DNA from: Streptomyces sp. ITFR-21
GTDB taxonomy: Bacteria; Actinomycetota; Actinomycetes; Streptomycetales; Streptomycetaceae
Direction of reading: 5' to 3'
Length of the DNA stretch: 64,000 bases
Assembly: GCF_031844685.1 (NCBI RefSeq)
Contig: NZ_CP134605.1
Span: 1,583,501-1,647,500 of the forward strand
A program made the position numbers and the translations under genes. The notes beneath the pieces were generated by a model, which was given only the letters and a program-made list of their open reading frames with translations, was not told the origin of the DNA and did no database searches. Numbering within the stretch: position 1 is the first letter of the stretch; every line of letters starts with the position of its first letter. Of the stretch, positions 56,188-64,000 are shown one piece after another.

Positions 56188-56919
56188 TCACACCTTCGAC
56201 TTGTAACCGCGCCCCCACTGGAGCCCCCAGCCGTACAGCCGGTCGATCTCGGCCTGGAAGCCGTATACGTAGCGCACTTCGCGGCGCACCACCAGTTCGC
56301 CCTTGCGGTTCTCGATCAGCAGCACCGCGCACGACCTGGCCTGCGGCTCGCGCTCGTTGAGCGAGATCTCGATCCGCGGGCCGGAGCCGGGGAAGATCTC
56401 CAGCTTGGCGTGCGCCCGGTCGAAGGCGGGGGTGCCGTCGTAGATGTAGACGAAGACCAGCAGCCGCTTGAACTCCTCGCGCTTGTCGAGGTTGATGAAC
56501 AGCGTCTCGCCCGAGCTGCCGCCGAACCGGTCGTCGCCGCTCACCTTGATGTACGGCGCCGAATCGAGGTCGCCGAGGAAGCCGCCGAGCGGCTGCACCA
56601 CGCCCTTGGTGCCGTCGGCCAGTTCGTACAGGCAGGCCAGGTCCAGGTCGACGTTGACCATCGCGGGGCCGGCCGCCTGCACCACCTGCGGCTTGAAGAC
56701 GTCCAGTTGCCTGCGCAGGAAGCCGCGCCGCTCCACGGTCCAGCCCGCGGTGTCCGACGTGCGCATCTGCCAGGACAGGTTGACCCGCATGTTGCCCACC
56801 GCGGCGCCCTGCTTGGTGAGTGAGATCTCCGGGCGCCGCTTGGTCAGCTCGACCGAGTGCACGTTTGTCAGATCGAACTGCCGGCTGCCGCCGGACCCCA
56901 GAAAACTCCGCCAGTCCAT
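56188..56919 (-). CDS. TerA-like tellurium resistance protein
   Basis: 243 residues: SVELTKRRPEISLTKQGAAV, MRVNLSWQMRTSDTAGWTVE, VNVDLDLACLYELADGTKGV (the TerD-fold acidic strand), YIKVSGDDRFGGSSGETLFI, RLLVFVYIYDGTPAFDRAHA and LIENRKGELVVRREVRYVYG. This is the TerA/TerF-type variant of the TerD fold, preceded by FLGSGGSRQFDL. It should be cytoplasmic and work with the TerD proteins at the membrane. ATG 56919 is the start. It lies downstream of the DUF475 gene but is separated from it by a hairpin, so it probably has its own promoter. Confidence 0.85.
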   Translation of the reverse strand: MDWRSFLGSGGSRQFDLTNVHSVELTKRRPEISLTKQGAAVGNMRVNLSWQMRTSDTAGWTVERRGFLRRQLDVFKPQVVQAAGPAMVNVDLDLACLYELADGTKGVVQPLGGFLGDLDSAPYIKVSGDDRFGGSSGETLFINLDKREEFKRLLVFVYIYDGTPAFDRAHAKLEIFPGSGPRIEISLNEREPQARSCAVLLIENRKGELVVRREVRYVYGFQAEIDRLYGWGLQWGRGYKSKV

Positions 56920-56981
56920 CGGTCTCCACCCTCCGGTGCTCCGCCGTATCCGTACGGTGCTGTTCCCTGTCCGTACAGTGA
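56868..56981 (-). CDS. Possible Gly/Tyr-rich mini-ORF overlapping the TerA-like start
   Basis: A 37-residue reading frame MSLYGQGTAPYGYGGAPEGG continuing to a stop at 56868, overlapping the first 52 bp of the TerA-like gene in another frame. ATG 56981 is preceded by gggggcag. The composition (Gly, Tyr, Pro) echoes the YGYP tail of the TerD protein nearby. It could be a translated leader peptide or chance; support is weak. Confidence 0.25.
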   Translation of the reverse strand, partial: SLYGQGTAPYGYGGAPEGGDRWTGGVFWGPAAAGSSI

Positions 56982-56987
56982 CATGCC

Positions 56988-57013
56988 GCTGCCCCCGCCG
57001 GAAGACGGGGGCA
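56988..57013 (-). terminator. Terminator of the DUF475 gene
   Basis: Perfect 9-bp inverted repeat ctgcccccg / cgggggcag with an 8-nt loop, 25 bp beyond the DUF475 stop on the minus strand and 70 bp before the TerA-like start. Confidence 0.8.
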
Positions 57014-57037
57014 GCGCCCAGTGCGGCCCGACGCCGG

Positions 57038-58204
57038 TCAGACCCCGGACGTCACTTCGGTCTTGTCCTCCGACGCCTCGGAGTCCGCCTCGAGCCGCCG
57101 GTTGCGTACGACCGACGACCAGTACGACGCGGCGATCAGGACCACGCCGACGAGTCCGGTGATCACCTCGCTCACGTCGTACTTGACGGTGATCACCAGG
57201 ATGACCGCCAGCGCGCCGATCGCGTAGTGCGCGCCGTGCTCCAGGTACACGTAGTCGTCCAGCGTGCCCTTGCGGACCAGGAAGACGGTCAGCGACCGGA
57301 TGTACATCGCGCCGATGCCGAGACCGAGGGCGATCTCGAAGATGTCGTTGCTGACCGCGAAGGCGCCGACCACTCCGTCGAAGGAGAAGGAGGCGTCGAT
57401 GACCTCCAGGTACAGGAACATGAAGAACGCGGCCTTGCCGGCCAGTCCGACGACCTGGGAGGCGGTCGCGCCGCCGCGCTCCTCGGGGATCGCGGCCCCG
57501 CCCCCGGCCGGCCCCTCGTCGTCGAGGTCCTCCTCCTCGTCCTCCAGCCGGTCCTCGAAGAAGCTGGAGACCCCGCCGACCACCAGGTAGGTGATCAGAC
57601 CGCCGACACCGGCCAGCAGGACCGTCTCGCCCTTGTCGACGGTGCCGTGACCGCCGTGCACCGGGACGCCGGTGGCGACCGTGGTGGCCGCGATGACCAG
57701 CACGATCATCGCGACGGCCACCGAGAGCATGTCCAGTTTGCCCAGCTTCGACAGCGGCCTTTCCAGCCAGCCCAGCCAGGTGATCTCCCGCTCCTCGAAG
57801 ATGAAGTCGAGGAAGATCATCAACAGGAACATGCCGCCGAATGCGGCGATGGCCGGGTGGGCGCCGGTGACCAGGCTCTCGTAGCGGTCGTGGTCGTCGA
57901 TCGCGACCCGGACCGCCTCCCACGGGCTGAGCTTGGCGGTGATCGCCACAATGATGATCGGAAAAACCAACCGCATGCCGAACACCGCGATCAGCACACC
58001 GACGGTCAGGAACATCTTCTGCCAGAAGGCGTTCATCTTCCGCAGGATGCCCGCGTTGATCACCGCGTTGTCGAAGGAGAGCGAGATCTCAAGGACGGAC
58101 AGGATCGCGACGATCGCGAGTCCCTTCGGTCCCCAGAGGACGCCGGCCAGGGCCAGGCCCGCGGCGGTGATGCCGAACGACCAGCCGAAAGTTCTGAGGA
58201 GCAC
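57038..58204 (-). CDS. DUF475 / TerC-superfamily integral membrane protein
   Basis: 388 residues with about nine transmembrane helices in two related halves, each with an acidic metal-like motif: VLEISLSFDNAVINAGILRK in the first and LEVIDASFSFDGVVGAFAVS in the second. A cytoplasmic acidic loop (RLEDEEEDLDDEG) separates them. This is the DUF475 branch of the TerC/LysE superfamily, believed to be the membrane hub that TerD proteins dock on, possibly moving Mn2+ or another metal. GTG 58204 is placed by family length and start (MLLRTFGWSFGITAAGL). It follows two terD genes on the same strand, and a hairpin at 56988-57013 ends the unit. Confidence 0.9.
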   Translation of the reverse strand: MLLRTFGWSFGITAAGLALAGVLWGPKGLAIVAILSVLEISLSFDNAVINAGILRKMNAFWQKMFLTVGVLIAVFGMRLVFPIIIVAITAKLSPWEAVRVAIDDHDRYESLVTGAHPAIAAFGGMFLLMIFLDFIFEEREITWLGWLERPLSKLGKLDMLSVAVAMIVLVIAATTVATGVPVHGGHGTVDKGETVLLAGVGGLITYLVVGGVSSFFEDRLEDEEEDLDDEGPAGGGAAIPEERGGATASQVVGLAGKAAFFMFLYLEVIDASFSFDGVVGAFAVSNDIFEIALGLGIGAMYIRSLTVFLVRKGTLDDYVYLEHGAHYAIGALAVILVITVKYDVSEVITGLVGVVLIAASYWSSVVRNRRLEADSEASEDKTEVTSGV

Positions 58205-58266
58205 GTGCTTCCCACCCAATCCCTTGAGAATCCCCTGAGCCAAGGGAGCCTCGCGCGTACGCGGCT

Positions 58267-58842
58267 TTACGAAACGTTGACCCCGAAGTCTAGGGCGATG
58301 CCGCGCAGCCCGGAGGCGTACCCCTGGCCCACAGCGCGGAACTTCCATTCGCCGCCGTAGCGGTAGAGCTCGCCGAAGATCATCGCCGTCTCGGTGGAGG
58401 CGTCCTCGGTCAGGTCGTAGCGGGCCAGCTCGGTGCCGTCCGCCTGGTTGAGCACACGGATATAGGCGTCGCTGACCTGGCCGAAGGTCTGCACCCGGGC
58501 GTCGGCGTCATAGATGGAGACGGGAAAGACGATCTTGTCGACGGCGGGCGGGACCTTGGCCAGTTCGACCAGCACCGTCTCGTCGTCGCCGCCGGAGCCG
58601 CCGACCAGTTCGTCACCGGTGTGCTCGACGGAACCCTCAGGGCTCTTGAGGTTGTTGTAGAAGATGAAGTAGTCATCTCCCAGTACCCGGCCGTTCGCGC
58701 ACAGCAGCGCGCTGGCGTCCAGGTCGAAGTCGGCGCCGGTGGTGGAGCGGGCCCTCCAGCCGAGGCCGATCTGCACCTGGGTGAGATTCGGCGCGGCCTT
58801 GGACAGGGAGACGTTGCCTCCCTTGGCGAGCGTGACGCCCAT
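58267..58842 (-). CDS. terD: TerD family stress protein
   Basis: 191 residues, the normal TerD length: [34 protein letters not shown] (Ca-binding), DDYFIFYNNLKSPEGSVEH, DNDE-equivalent [53 protein letters not shown]. TerD proteins bind calcium and are induced by tellurite and oxidative stress. In streptomycetes they also affect sporulation. It lies 38 bp after the paralogue at 58881-59456 and 62 bp before the DUF475 gene. The last ~110 bp are nearly identical in the two terD genes, so recent gene conversion is likely. Confidence 0.95.
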   Translation of the reverse strand: MGVTLAKGGNVSLSKAAPNLTQVQIGLGWRARSTTGADFDLDASALLCANGRVLGDDYFIFYNNLKSPEGSVEHTGDELVGGSGGDDETVLVELAKVPPAVDKIVFPVSIYDADARVQTFGQVSDAYIRVLNQADGTELARYDLTEDASTETAMIFGELYRYGGEWKFRAVGQGYASGLRGIALDFGVNVS

Positions 58843-58880
58843 CGTGGTCTTTCCTCCCCGCAAATGGTTCCGAACGGCTG

Positions 58881-59456
58881 TCAGACGTTGACGCCGAAGT
58901 CCTGGGCGATGCCGCGCAGCCCGGAGGCGTACCCCTGGCCGATGGCACGGAACTTCCACTCGGCGCCGTGCCGGTACAGCTCGCCGAAGACCATCGCGGT
59001 CTCGGTGGAGGCGTCCTCGGTCAGGTCGTAGCGGGCCAGCTCCCGGTTGTCGGCCGCGTTGAGCACCCGGATGTAGGCGTTGCGGACCTGGCCGAAGCTC
59101 TGCTGGCGCGGCTCGGCGTCGTAGATGGAGACCGGGAAGACGATCTTGGCGACGGCGGGCGGCACGGTGGACAGGTTGACGTTGATCACCTCGTCGTCAC
59201 CCTCCCCCTCACCGGTGAGGTTGTCACCGGTGTGCTCCACCGAGCCGTCCGGGCTGCGCAGGTTGTTGAAGAACACGAAGTGCGCGTCGGACAGGACCTT
59301 GCCCTGTTCGTCGGTGAGCAGCGCGCTGGCGTCCAGGTCGAAGTCGCTGCCGGTGGTGGTGCGGGCGTCCCAGCCCAGACCGACGACGACCGCTGTGAGA
59401 TTCGGCGCCTCCTTGGTCAGCGAGACGTTGCCACCCTTGCTAAGGCTGACTCCCAC
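58881..59456 (-). CDS. terD: TerD family stress protein
   Basis: 191 residues, paralogue of the next gene: [117 protein letters not shown] 59456 is the start by family alignment, with ggacacGTGGGA leaving a modest ribosome site. The acidic loop EGEGDD and the FDLDAS motif are the calcium-binding elements. First of the terD-terD-DUF475 unit; the gap of 98 bp to the peroxiredoxin gene should hold the promoter. Confidence 0.95.
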   Translation of the reverse strand: MGVSLSKGGNVSLTKEAPNLTAVVVGLGWDARTTTGSDFDLDASALLTDEQGKVLSDAHFVFFNNLRSPDGSVEHTGDNLTGEGEGDDEVINVNLSTVPPAVAKIVFPVSIYDAEPRQQSFGQVRNAYIRVLNAADNRELARYDLTEDASTETAMVFGELYRHGAEWKFRAIGQGYASGLRGIAQDFGVNV

Positions 59457-59554
59457 GTGTCCTCCCGTCCCTTCGGTGCGGTGGTACGCGCCAGTGCGTG
59501 GACGCACGCGCGTGCCCGATCAACGTGCCGAGCTTAGTGACCGGTTCCCCGCGA

Positions 59555-60013
59555 CTACAGCGCTTCGAGCGCCTTTGCGTATTCGTGAAGGTCACGGGCG
59601 TCCGGCAGGCCGTTGACGATGGTCCAGCGGACCGTGCCGCACCGGTCGACCACGAAGGTGCCGCGCAGCGCGCAGCCCTTGTCCTCGGCGAAGACGCCGT
59701 AGGCCCGGGAGGCCGTGCCGTGCGGCCAGAAGTCCGACAGCAGCGGGAAGTCCAGCCCTTCGGTGTCGGAGAAGACCCGCAGCGCGTGCATCGAGTCGCA
59801 GGAGACCGCGAGCACCTGGGTGCGCTCGTTCTGGAAGGCGGCCAGCTCGTCCTGCACCGCTCGCAGCTCGCCCGCGCAGACGCTGGTGAAGGCGAACGGG
59901 AAGAAGAGCAGCACAACGTTCTTACGGTGCCGGAGGTCGCTCAGCGCGACGGGCCGGCCGTGCTGGTCGGGCAGCCGGAAATCGGGCGCGGCGGCGCCCA
60001 CCTCGATGGCCAA
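59555..60013 (-). CDS. AhpE-like peroxiredoxin, TTG start
   Basis: 152 residues. LAIEVGAAAPDFRLPDQHGR is the family opening. The peroxidatic Cys46 is in FAFTSVCAGELRAVQDE (PxxxTxxC). A second Cys72 in AVSCDS is at the place that varies in one-Cys AhpE. Later parts include DFPLLSDFWPHGTASRAYGV and GTFVVDRCGTVRWTIVNGLP. It reduces peroxides, probably with mycothiol/mycoredoxin. TTG 60013 with GGAGGGA upstream gives the family length; the longer frame to 60178 adds a low-complexity Arg/Pro stretch. It lies downstream of the DUF3052 gene and upstream of the terD genes, fitting an oxidative/metal-stress neighbourhood. Confidence 0.92.
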   Translation of the reverse strand: MAIEVGAAAPDFRLPDQHGRPVALSDLRHRKNVVLLFFPFAFTSVCAGELRAVQDELAAFQNERTQVLAVSCDSMHALRVFSDTEGLDFPLLSDFWPHGTASRAYGVFAEDKGCALRGTFVVDRCGTVRWTIVNGLPDARDLHEYAKALEAL

Positions 60014-60258
60014 GGCCGCGGTCCCTCCGTCGGTGGCGCGGGTGGTGCGGGCGCGTGCGGGCAGGTGCGGTGGGCCGGGCCGGCCGCGGGGCGGCGTGCC
60101 CCGCTCCGCGGAGTCGGCGGCGGCCGGCGCGGCACGACGGGTCATCAGGCGTGCGCCATCGGCCGGCCGAGGGCGCACGCGGGCCCGCCCGCCCGGCGTG
60201 GGGGCTGCGCGCTCAGCGGCCGAGCGCGCAGCCCCGGGGACGCTCCGGAGGCCGGCGG

Positions 60259-60699
60259 CTAGCGCCGGGCGGCGCGCGCCGCCTTCGGGGTGACCAGGCG
60301 GCTGCCGGTCCAGTCCCGGGCCGCGTTGACGCTGCTCGTCTGGGCCAGGCCGGCGGTCTGGGCCGCCTCACCGATCTCGCTGGGCTCGACATGGCCGTCA
60401 CGCCCCGTCTTCGGGGTCATCAGCCAGATCGGTGCGCCGGGGTCGACCGTCGACGTGGCGTCGACGAGCGCGTCGGTGAGGTCGCCGTCGTCCTCGCGGA
60501 ACCACAGCAGGACGGCGTCGGGCACGTCGTCGTAGTCCTCATCGGCGAGCTCCTCGCCCGTGAGCTCCTCAATGCTCTCGCGAAGCTCCTGGTCGGTGTC
60601 CTCGTCGTACCCGAGCTCCTGGACCACCTGTCCGGGCTCGAAACCAAGCCGGCTCGCCGGGTTGGTCCGCTCCTCCGCGTGGTCCGCGGTCGCGCTCAC
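60259..60699 (-). CDS. DUF3052 family protein
   Basis: 146 residues: RLGFEPGQVVQELGYDEDTD, LRESIEELTGEELADEDYDD, VPDAVLLWFREDDGDLTDAL, GAPIWLMTPKTGRDGHVEPS, EIGEAAQTAGLAQTSSVNAA, RDWTGSRLVTPK. This is the actinobacterial DUF3052 family; the fold resembles a small Rossmann-like domain and the function is unknown to me. GTG 60699 has AGGAGG at eight bases. Order DUF3052 next to peroxiredoxin and divergent to aceE is what I recall from other streptomycetes. The ~425-bp divergent region to aceE should contain both promoters. Confidence 0.92.
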   Translation of the reverse strand: MSATADHAEERTNPASRLGFEPGQVVQELGYDEDTDQELRESIEELTGEELADEDYDDVPDAVLLWFREDDGDLTDALVDATSTVDPGAPIWLMTPKTGRDGHVEPSEIGEAAQTAGLAQTSSVNAARDWTGSRLVTPKAARAARR

Positions 60700-61124
60700 G
60701 CTTTGCCTCCTGTCATGGGAACTGCATTGTTCGGCTGAGTCCGTATGTGCCCGCTGCGGCGCGAGCCTATTGGCGGTAGTCCACACGGGCGCGGCGGATC
60801 GCGCAAGTACCCGGCGTACGAGACCGCCGAAACGGTGACGATTCGACCGTCTTCCCCGCAACCCGCACCCTGGGTTCCTTACCCATAGTGACGCAGACCA
60901 CTCCGGTTTGCCGGTGTTGTGGGTGATTGGAGCCGCGCGTCGGACGTACGTCCACCCGGGCGTAGAGTGCAGGTTTGGCCGCCTGTCGGCCGCCGGACCC
61001 GCCGGGCTGTGCCGGCCCACCGGTTACCGCTCGGTAGAGATGACGTATCGAACGCTGCGGTACACGATGGATGCGGCGACCCAGCAGAGCACCTTTATCG
61101 CACCCCTATCAGTGAAGGAACAGC
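60700..61124. promoter_or_regulatory. Divergent promoter region of DUF3052 and aceE
   Basis: 425 bp without a gene. It contains relatively AT-rich spots (ccttacccatagtgacgca near 60878-60896, tagagatgacgtatcgaacg near 61034-61053, atcgcacccctatcagtgaa near 61098) that probably mark promoters, and ends with AAGGAA before the aceE start. I do not recognise a specific operator. Confidence 0.5.
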
Positions 61125-63872
61125 GTGGCTTCCGGATCCGATCGCAACCCGATCATCATTGGCGGCCTTCCCAGCCAGGTCCCGGATTTCGATCCCGAGG
61201 AGACGGCGGAATGGCTCGACTCGCTCGACGCTGCCATCGACGAGCGCGGCCGGGAGCGGGCCCGCTACCTGATGCTCCGCCTCATCGAGCGCGCCCGCGA
61301 GAAGCGCGTCGCCGTGCCCGAGATGCGCAGCAGCGACTACGTCAACACCATCGCCACCAAGGACGAGCCGTTCTTCCCCGGCAACGAGGAGATCGAGCGC
61401 AAGATCCTCAACGCCACCCGCTGGAACGCCGCGGTGATGGTGTCGCGGGCGCAGCGCCCCGGGATCGGCGTCGGCGGCCACATCGCGACCTTCGCCTCCT
61501 CCGCCTCCCTCTACGACGTGGGCTTCAACCACTTCTTCCGGGGCAAGGACGACGGCCTCGGCGGCGACCAGATCTTCTTCCAGGGGCACGCCTCGCCGGG
61601 CATCTACGCCCGCGCGTTCCTGCTCGACCGGCTCACCGAGGCGCAGCTGGACGCCTTCCGCCAGGAGAAGTCCAAGGCGCCGGACGGCCTGTCCAGCTAC
61701 CCGCACCCGCGGCTGATGCCGGACTTCTGGGAGTTCCCCACCGTGTCCATGGGCCTGGGCCCGCTCGGCGCGATCTACCAGGCCCGGATGAACCGGTACA
61801 TGCAGGCGCGCGGCATCGCCGACACCTCCGCGTCGCACGTCTGGGCGTTCCTCGGCGACGGCGAGATGGACGAGCCGGAGTCGCTCGGCCAGCTGTCCAT
61901 CGCCTCCCGCGAGGGCCTGGACAACCTGACCTTCGTGGTGAACTGCAACCTCCAGCGGCTCGACGGCCCGGTCCGCGGCAACGGCAAGATCATCCAGGAA
62001 CTGGAGTCCCAGTTCCGCGGCGCCGGCTGGAACGTCATCAAGCTGGTCTGGGACCGTTCCTGGGACCCGCTGCTGGCCCAGGACCAGGACGGCCTGCTGG
62101 TCAACAAGATGAACACCACGCCGGACGGCCAGTTCCAGACGTACGCCACCGAGACCGGCGGCTACATCCGCAAGCACTTCTTCGGCGACGACCAGCGGCT
62201 GCGCCGGATGGTGCGCGACCTCAGCGACGAGCAGATCCTGCACCTGGGACGCGGCGGCCACGACCACCGCAAGATCTTCGCCGCCTACACCGCGGCCCAG
62301 GAGCACCGGGGCCAGCCGACCGTCATCCTCGCCCAGACCATCAAGGGCTGGACGCTGGGCCCGAACTTCGAGGGCCGCAACGCGACCCACCAGATGAAGA
62401 AGCTGACGGTCGACGACCTCAAGCGGTTCCGGGACCGGCTGCACCTGCCGATCACCGACCAGCGGCTGGACCAGGGATACCCGCCCTACTACCACCCGGG
62501 CCGGGACTCCGAGGAGATCCAGTACATGCACGACCACCGCAAGAGCCTCGGCGGCTACGTGCCCAGCCGGGTGGTGCGCGCCAAGCCGCTGCCCCTGCCG
62601 CCGGACACGGCGTACGCGACCGCGAAGAAGGGCTCGGGACAGCAGTCGATCGCCACCACCATGGCGTTCGTCCGGGTGCTCAAGGACCTGATGCGGGACA
62701 AGGAGATCGGCAAGCGCTTCGTGCTGATCGCCCCGGACGAGTACCGGACCTTCGGCATGGACGCGTTCTTCCCGAGCGCGAAGATCTACAACCCGCTGGG
62801 CCAGCAGTACGAGTCGGTGGACCGCGAGCTGCTGCTGGCGTACAAGGAGTCGCCGACCGGCCAGATGCTGCACGACGGTATTTCCGAGGCCGGCTGCACC
62901 GCCTCGCTGATCGCCGCCGGCTCCGCGTACGCCACCCACGGCGAGCCGCTGATCCCGGTGTACGTCTTCTACTCGATGTTCGGTTTCCAGCGCACCGGTG
63001 ACCAGTTCTGGCAGATGTCCGACCAGCTCGCCCGCGGTTTCGTGCTGGGTGCCACCGCCGGCCGGACCACCCTTACGGGTGAGGGCCTCCAGCACGCCGA
63101 CGGCCACTCCCAGCTGCTGGCCTCGACCAACCCGGCGTGCGTCGCCTACGACCCGGCGTACGGCTTCGAGATCGCGCACATCGTGCAGGACGGTCTGCGC
63201 CGGATGTACGGCGAGACCGCCGACGGCAGGCCCGGCGAGGACGTCTTCTACTACCTGACCGTCTACAACGAGCCGGTCCAGCACCCGGCCGAGCCCGCCG
63301 ACGTGGACGTCGAGGGCATCCTCAAGGGCGTACACCGCTTCAAGCCCGGCACGGCGGGCACCGTCCCGGCGCAGATCCTGGCGTCCGGCGTCGCGGTGCC
63401 GTGGGCGGTCGAGGCGCAGCGCATCCTGGCCGAGGACTGGGACGTACGGGCCGACGTGTGGTCCGCGACCTCCTGGAACGAGCTGCGCCGGGAAGCCGTC
63501 GACGTCGAGCTGCACAACCTGCTGCACCCGGAGGAGGAGCAGCGCGTGCCGTACGTGACGCGCAAGCTCTCCGGGGCGCAGGGCCCGTTCGTCGCGGTGT
63601 CGGACTGGATGCGCTCGGTGCCGGACCAGATCGCCCGCTGGGTGCCGGGCCGGTACGCCTCGCTCGGCGCGGACGGCTTCGGCTTCGCCGACACGCGCGG
63701 GGCGGCGCGGCGGTTCTTCCACATCGACGCCCAGTCGATCGCGCTGGGCGTGCTGACCGAGCTGGCCGGGGAGGGCAAGGTCGACCGCTCGGTGCTGAAG
63801 CAGGCGGTGGACCGCTACCAGCTGCTGGACGTGGCCTCGGCCGACCCCGGCGTCGCGGGCGGCGACGCGTAG
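61125..63872 (+). CDS. aceE: Pyruvate dehydrogenase E1 component, homodimeric type
   Basis: 915 residues, the full length of AceE. It converts pyruvate with thiamine diphosphate to hydroxyethyl-ThDP and passes the acetyl group to the lipoyl E2. Landmarks are [20 protein letters not shown] at the start, the metal/ThDP motif [10 protein letters not shown] near residue 244 continuing to [20 protein letters not shown], histidine loop regions [18 protein letters not shown], and the transketolase-like domain [23 protein letters not shown] 61125 is preceded by AAGGAA. It is the housekeeping anchor of the right end; a hairpin at 63973-64000 ends the transcript. Confidence 0.98.
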   Translation: MASGSDRNPIIIGGLPSQVPDFDPEETAEWLDSLDAAIDERGRERARYLMLRLIERAREKRVAVPEMRSSDYVNTIATKDEPFFPGNEEIERKILNATRWNAAVMVSRAQRPGIGVGGHIATFASSASLYDVGFNHFFRGKDDGLGGDQIFFQGHASPGIYARAFLLDRLTEAQLDAFRQEKSKAPDGLSSYPHPRLMPDFWEFPTVSMGLGPLGAIYQARMNRYMQARGIADTSASHVWAFLGDGEMDEPESLGQLSIASREGLDNLTFVVNCNLQRLDGPVRGNGKIIQELESQFRGAGWNVIKLVWDRSWDPLLAQDQDGLLVNKMNTTPDGQFQTYATETGGYIRKHFFGDDQRLRRMVRDLSDEQILHLGRGGHDHRKIFAAYTAAQEHRGQPTVILAQTIKGWTLGPNFEGRNATHQMKKLTVDDLKRFRDRLHLPITDQRLDQGYPPYYHPGRDSEEIQYMHDHRKSLGGYVPSRVVRAKPLPLPPDTAYATAKKGSGQQSIATTMAFVRVLKDLMRDKEIGKRFVLIAPDEYRTFGMDAFFPSAKIYNPLGQQYESVDRELLLAYKESPTGQMLHDGISEAGCTASLIAAGSAYATHGEPLIPVYVFYSMFGFQRTGDQFWQMSDQLARGFVLGATAGRTTLTGEGLQHADGHSQLLASTNPACVAYDPAYGFEIAHIVQDGLRRMYGETADGRPGEDVFYYLTVYNEPVQHPAEPADVDVEGILKGVHRFKPGTAGTVPAQILASGVAVPWAVEAQRILAEDWDVRADVWSATSWNELRREAVDVELHNLLHPEEEQRVPYVTRKLSGAQGPFVAVSDWMRSVPDQIARWVPGRYASLGADGFGFADTRGAARRFFHIDAQSIALGVLTELAGEGKVDRSVLKQAVDRYQLLDVASADPGVAGGDA

Positions 63873-63972
63873 GGTCCGCGGGGGCGCGGCACCTGGGCGC
63901 GGCGCGTGCGGCCTGATCGCGGCGGCGCGAAGCCGTCCGAGCGGGCACGAAGCGATAGAGGACGGTACGGGA

Positions 63973-64000
63973 CTCCGGCCGGTGGTGACACCGGCCGGAG
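63973..64000 (+). terminator. Terminator of aceE (cut by window end)
   Basis: Perfect 12-bp inverted repeat ctccggccggtg / caccggccggag with a GTGA tetraloop, about 100 bp beyond the aceE stop and reaching the last base of the window, so any T-run cannot be seen. Confidence 0.85.

Noticed and set aside
61095..63722. 875-codon minus-strand frame opposite aceE
   Set aside because: Antisense shadow of the conserved aceE gene; no ribosome site or family similarity.
1..64000. Insertion sequences, integrases, att sites or phage genes
   Set aside because: No transposase or recombinase-like protein, no terminal inverted repeats with target duplications, and no direct repeat of the tRNA-Val 3' end was noticed in the window.

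Overview
The window looks like a chromosomal segment of a Streptomyces-type actinomycete. The evidence is very high GC with strong third-position bias, many GTG starts, TGA/TAG stops in GTGA/ATGA overlaps, two TTA (bldA-type) codons, several XRE/DUF5753 + DUF397 pairs, and a gene order I recall from other streptomycetes. The left end has histidine phosphatase - C4 zinc ribbon - Nif3. The right end has the TerD stress cluster - AhpE-like peroxiredoxin - DUF3052 - aceE. The stretch between is a patchwork of conserved housekeeping genes and strain-specific insertions. I see no transposase, integrase or CRISPR array.

Region 1-5.6 kb: the phosphatase/zinc-ribbon/Nif3 operon (minus), two small plus-strand genes (one built of decapeptide repeats), and a TetR regulator divergent from a quinone-oxidoreductase-like gene whose only sensible start codon is ACG. 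Region 5.6-13.5 kb is accessory and partly decayed. It holds an ATP-grasp RiPP (graspetide-type) set, tgmA-tgmB-tgmC, in which the isoaspartate-methyltransferase-like tgmC is frameshifted and a ~120-bp degenerate second copy of its 3' end lies 1.2 kb away. It also holds a truncated YdcF-like gene, a frameshifted aminoglycoside-phosphotransferase-like gene, an XRE/DUF397 pair with a triplicated 25-residue unit, and an SDR. Region 13.5-19.5 kb holds a second peptide locus: a 42-residue precursor-like peptide, an asparagine-synthase-fold cyclase with no glutaminase cysteine, an ABC exporter and a divergent TPR-type regulator. No RRE/PqqD protein or leader peptidase accompanies it.

Region 19.5-30 kb: a histidine-kinase relic, a Ser/Gly repeat membrane protein, two methyltransferases, a lipoprotein amidase, and a three-gene operon (GT4 glycosyltransferase, methyltransferase, toroid-fold protein). 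A KstR-like TetR gene diverges from that operon, with a KstR-type operator between them. Region 30-48 kb: disordered envelope proteins, a DHA2 MFS transporter fused to a MarR-like winged helix, a peptidoglycan-binding protein, a HAD phosphatase, a GDT1/TMEM165-family transporter behind a convincing yybP-ykoY manganese riboswitch, four 12-bp iterons at exact 22-bp spacing, a DedA protein, a family 2B encapsulin shell with a cyclic-nucleotide-binding-like domain, DUF4239 and proline-rich secreted proteins, another XRE/DUF397 pair and several large perfect palindromes.

Region 48-64 kb: tRNA-Val(UAC), then the Ter cluster (coiled-coil protein, FmdB zinc ribbon, HAD phosphatase, a fused double phosphoribosyltransferase, HpcH/HpaI aldolase, three TerD-domain proteins, a TerA-like protein and a DUF475/TerC-like membrane protein). 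By published comparative genomics this set is predicted to sense metal stress and to make a nucleoside-like metabolite. It is followed by peroxiredoxin, DUF3052 and pyruvate dehydrogenase E1 (aceE). Start sites were chosen from Shine-Dalgarno spacing, overlap with the preceding stop and family N-termini. Family names come from recognising sequence motifs, not from searches.
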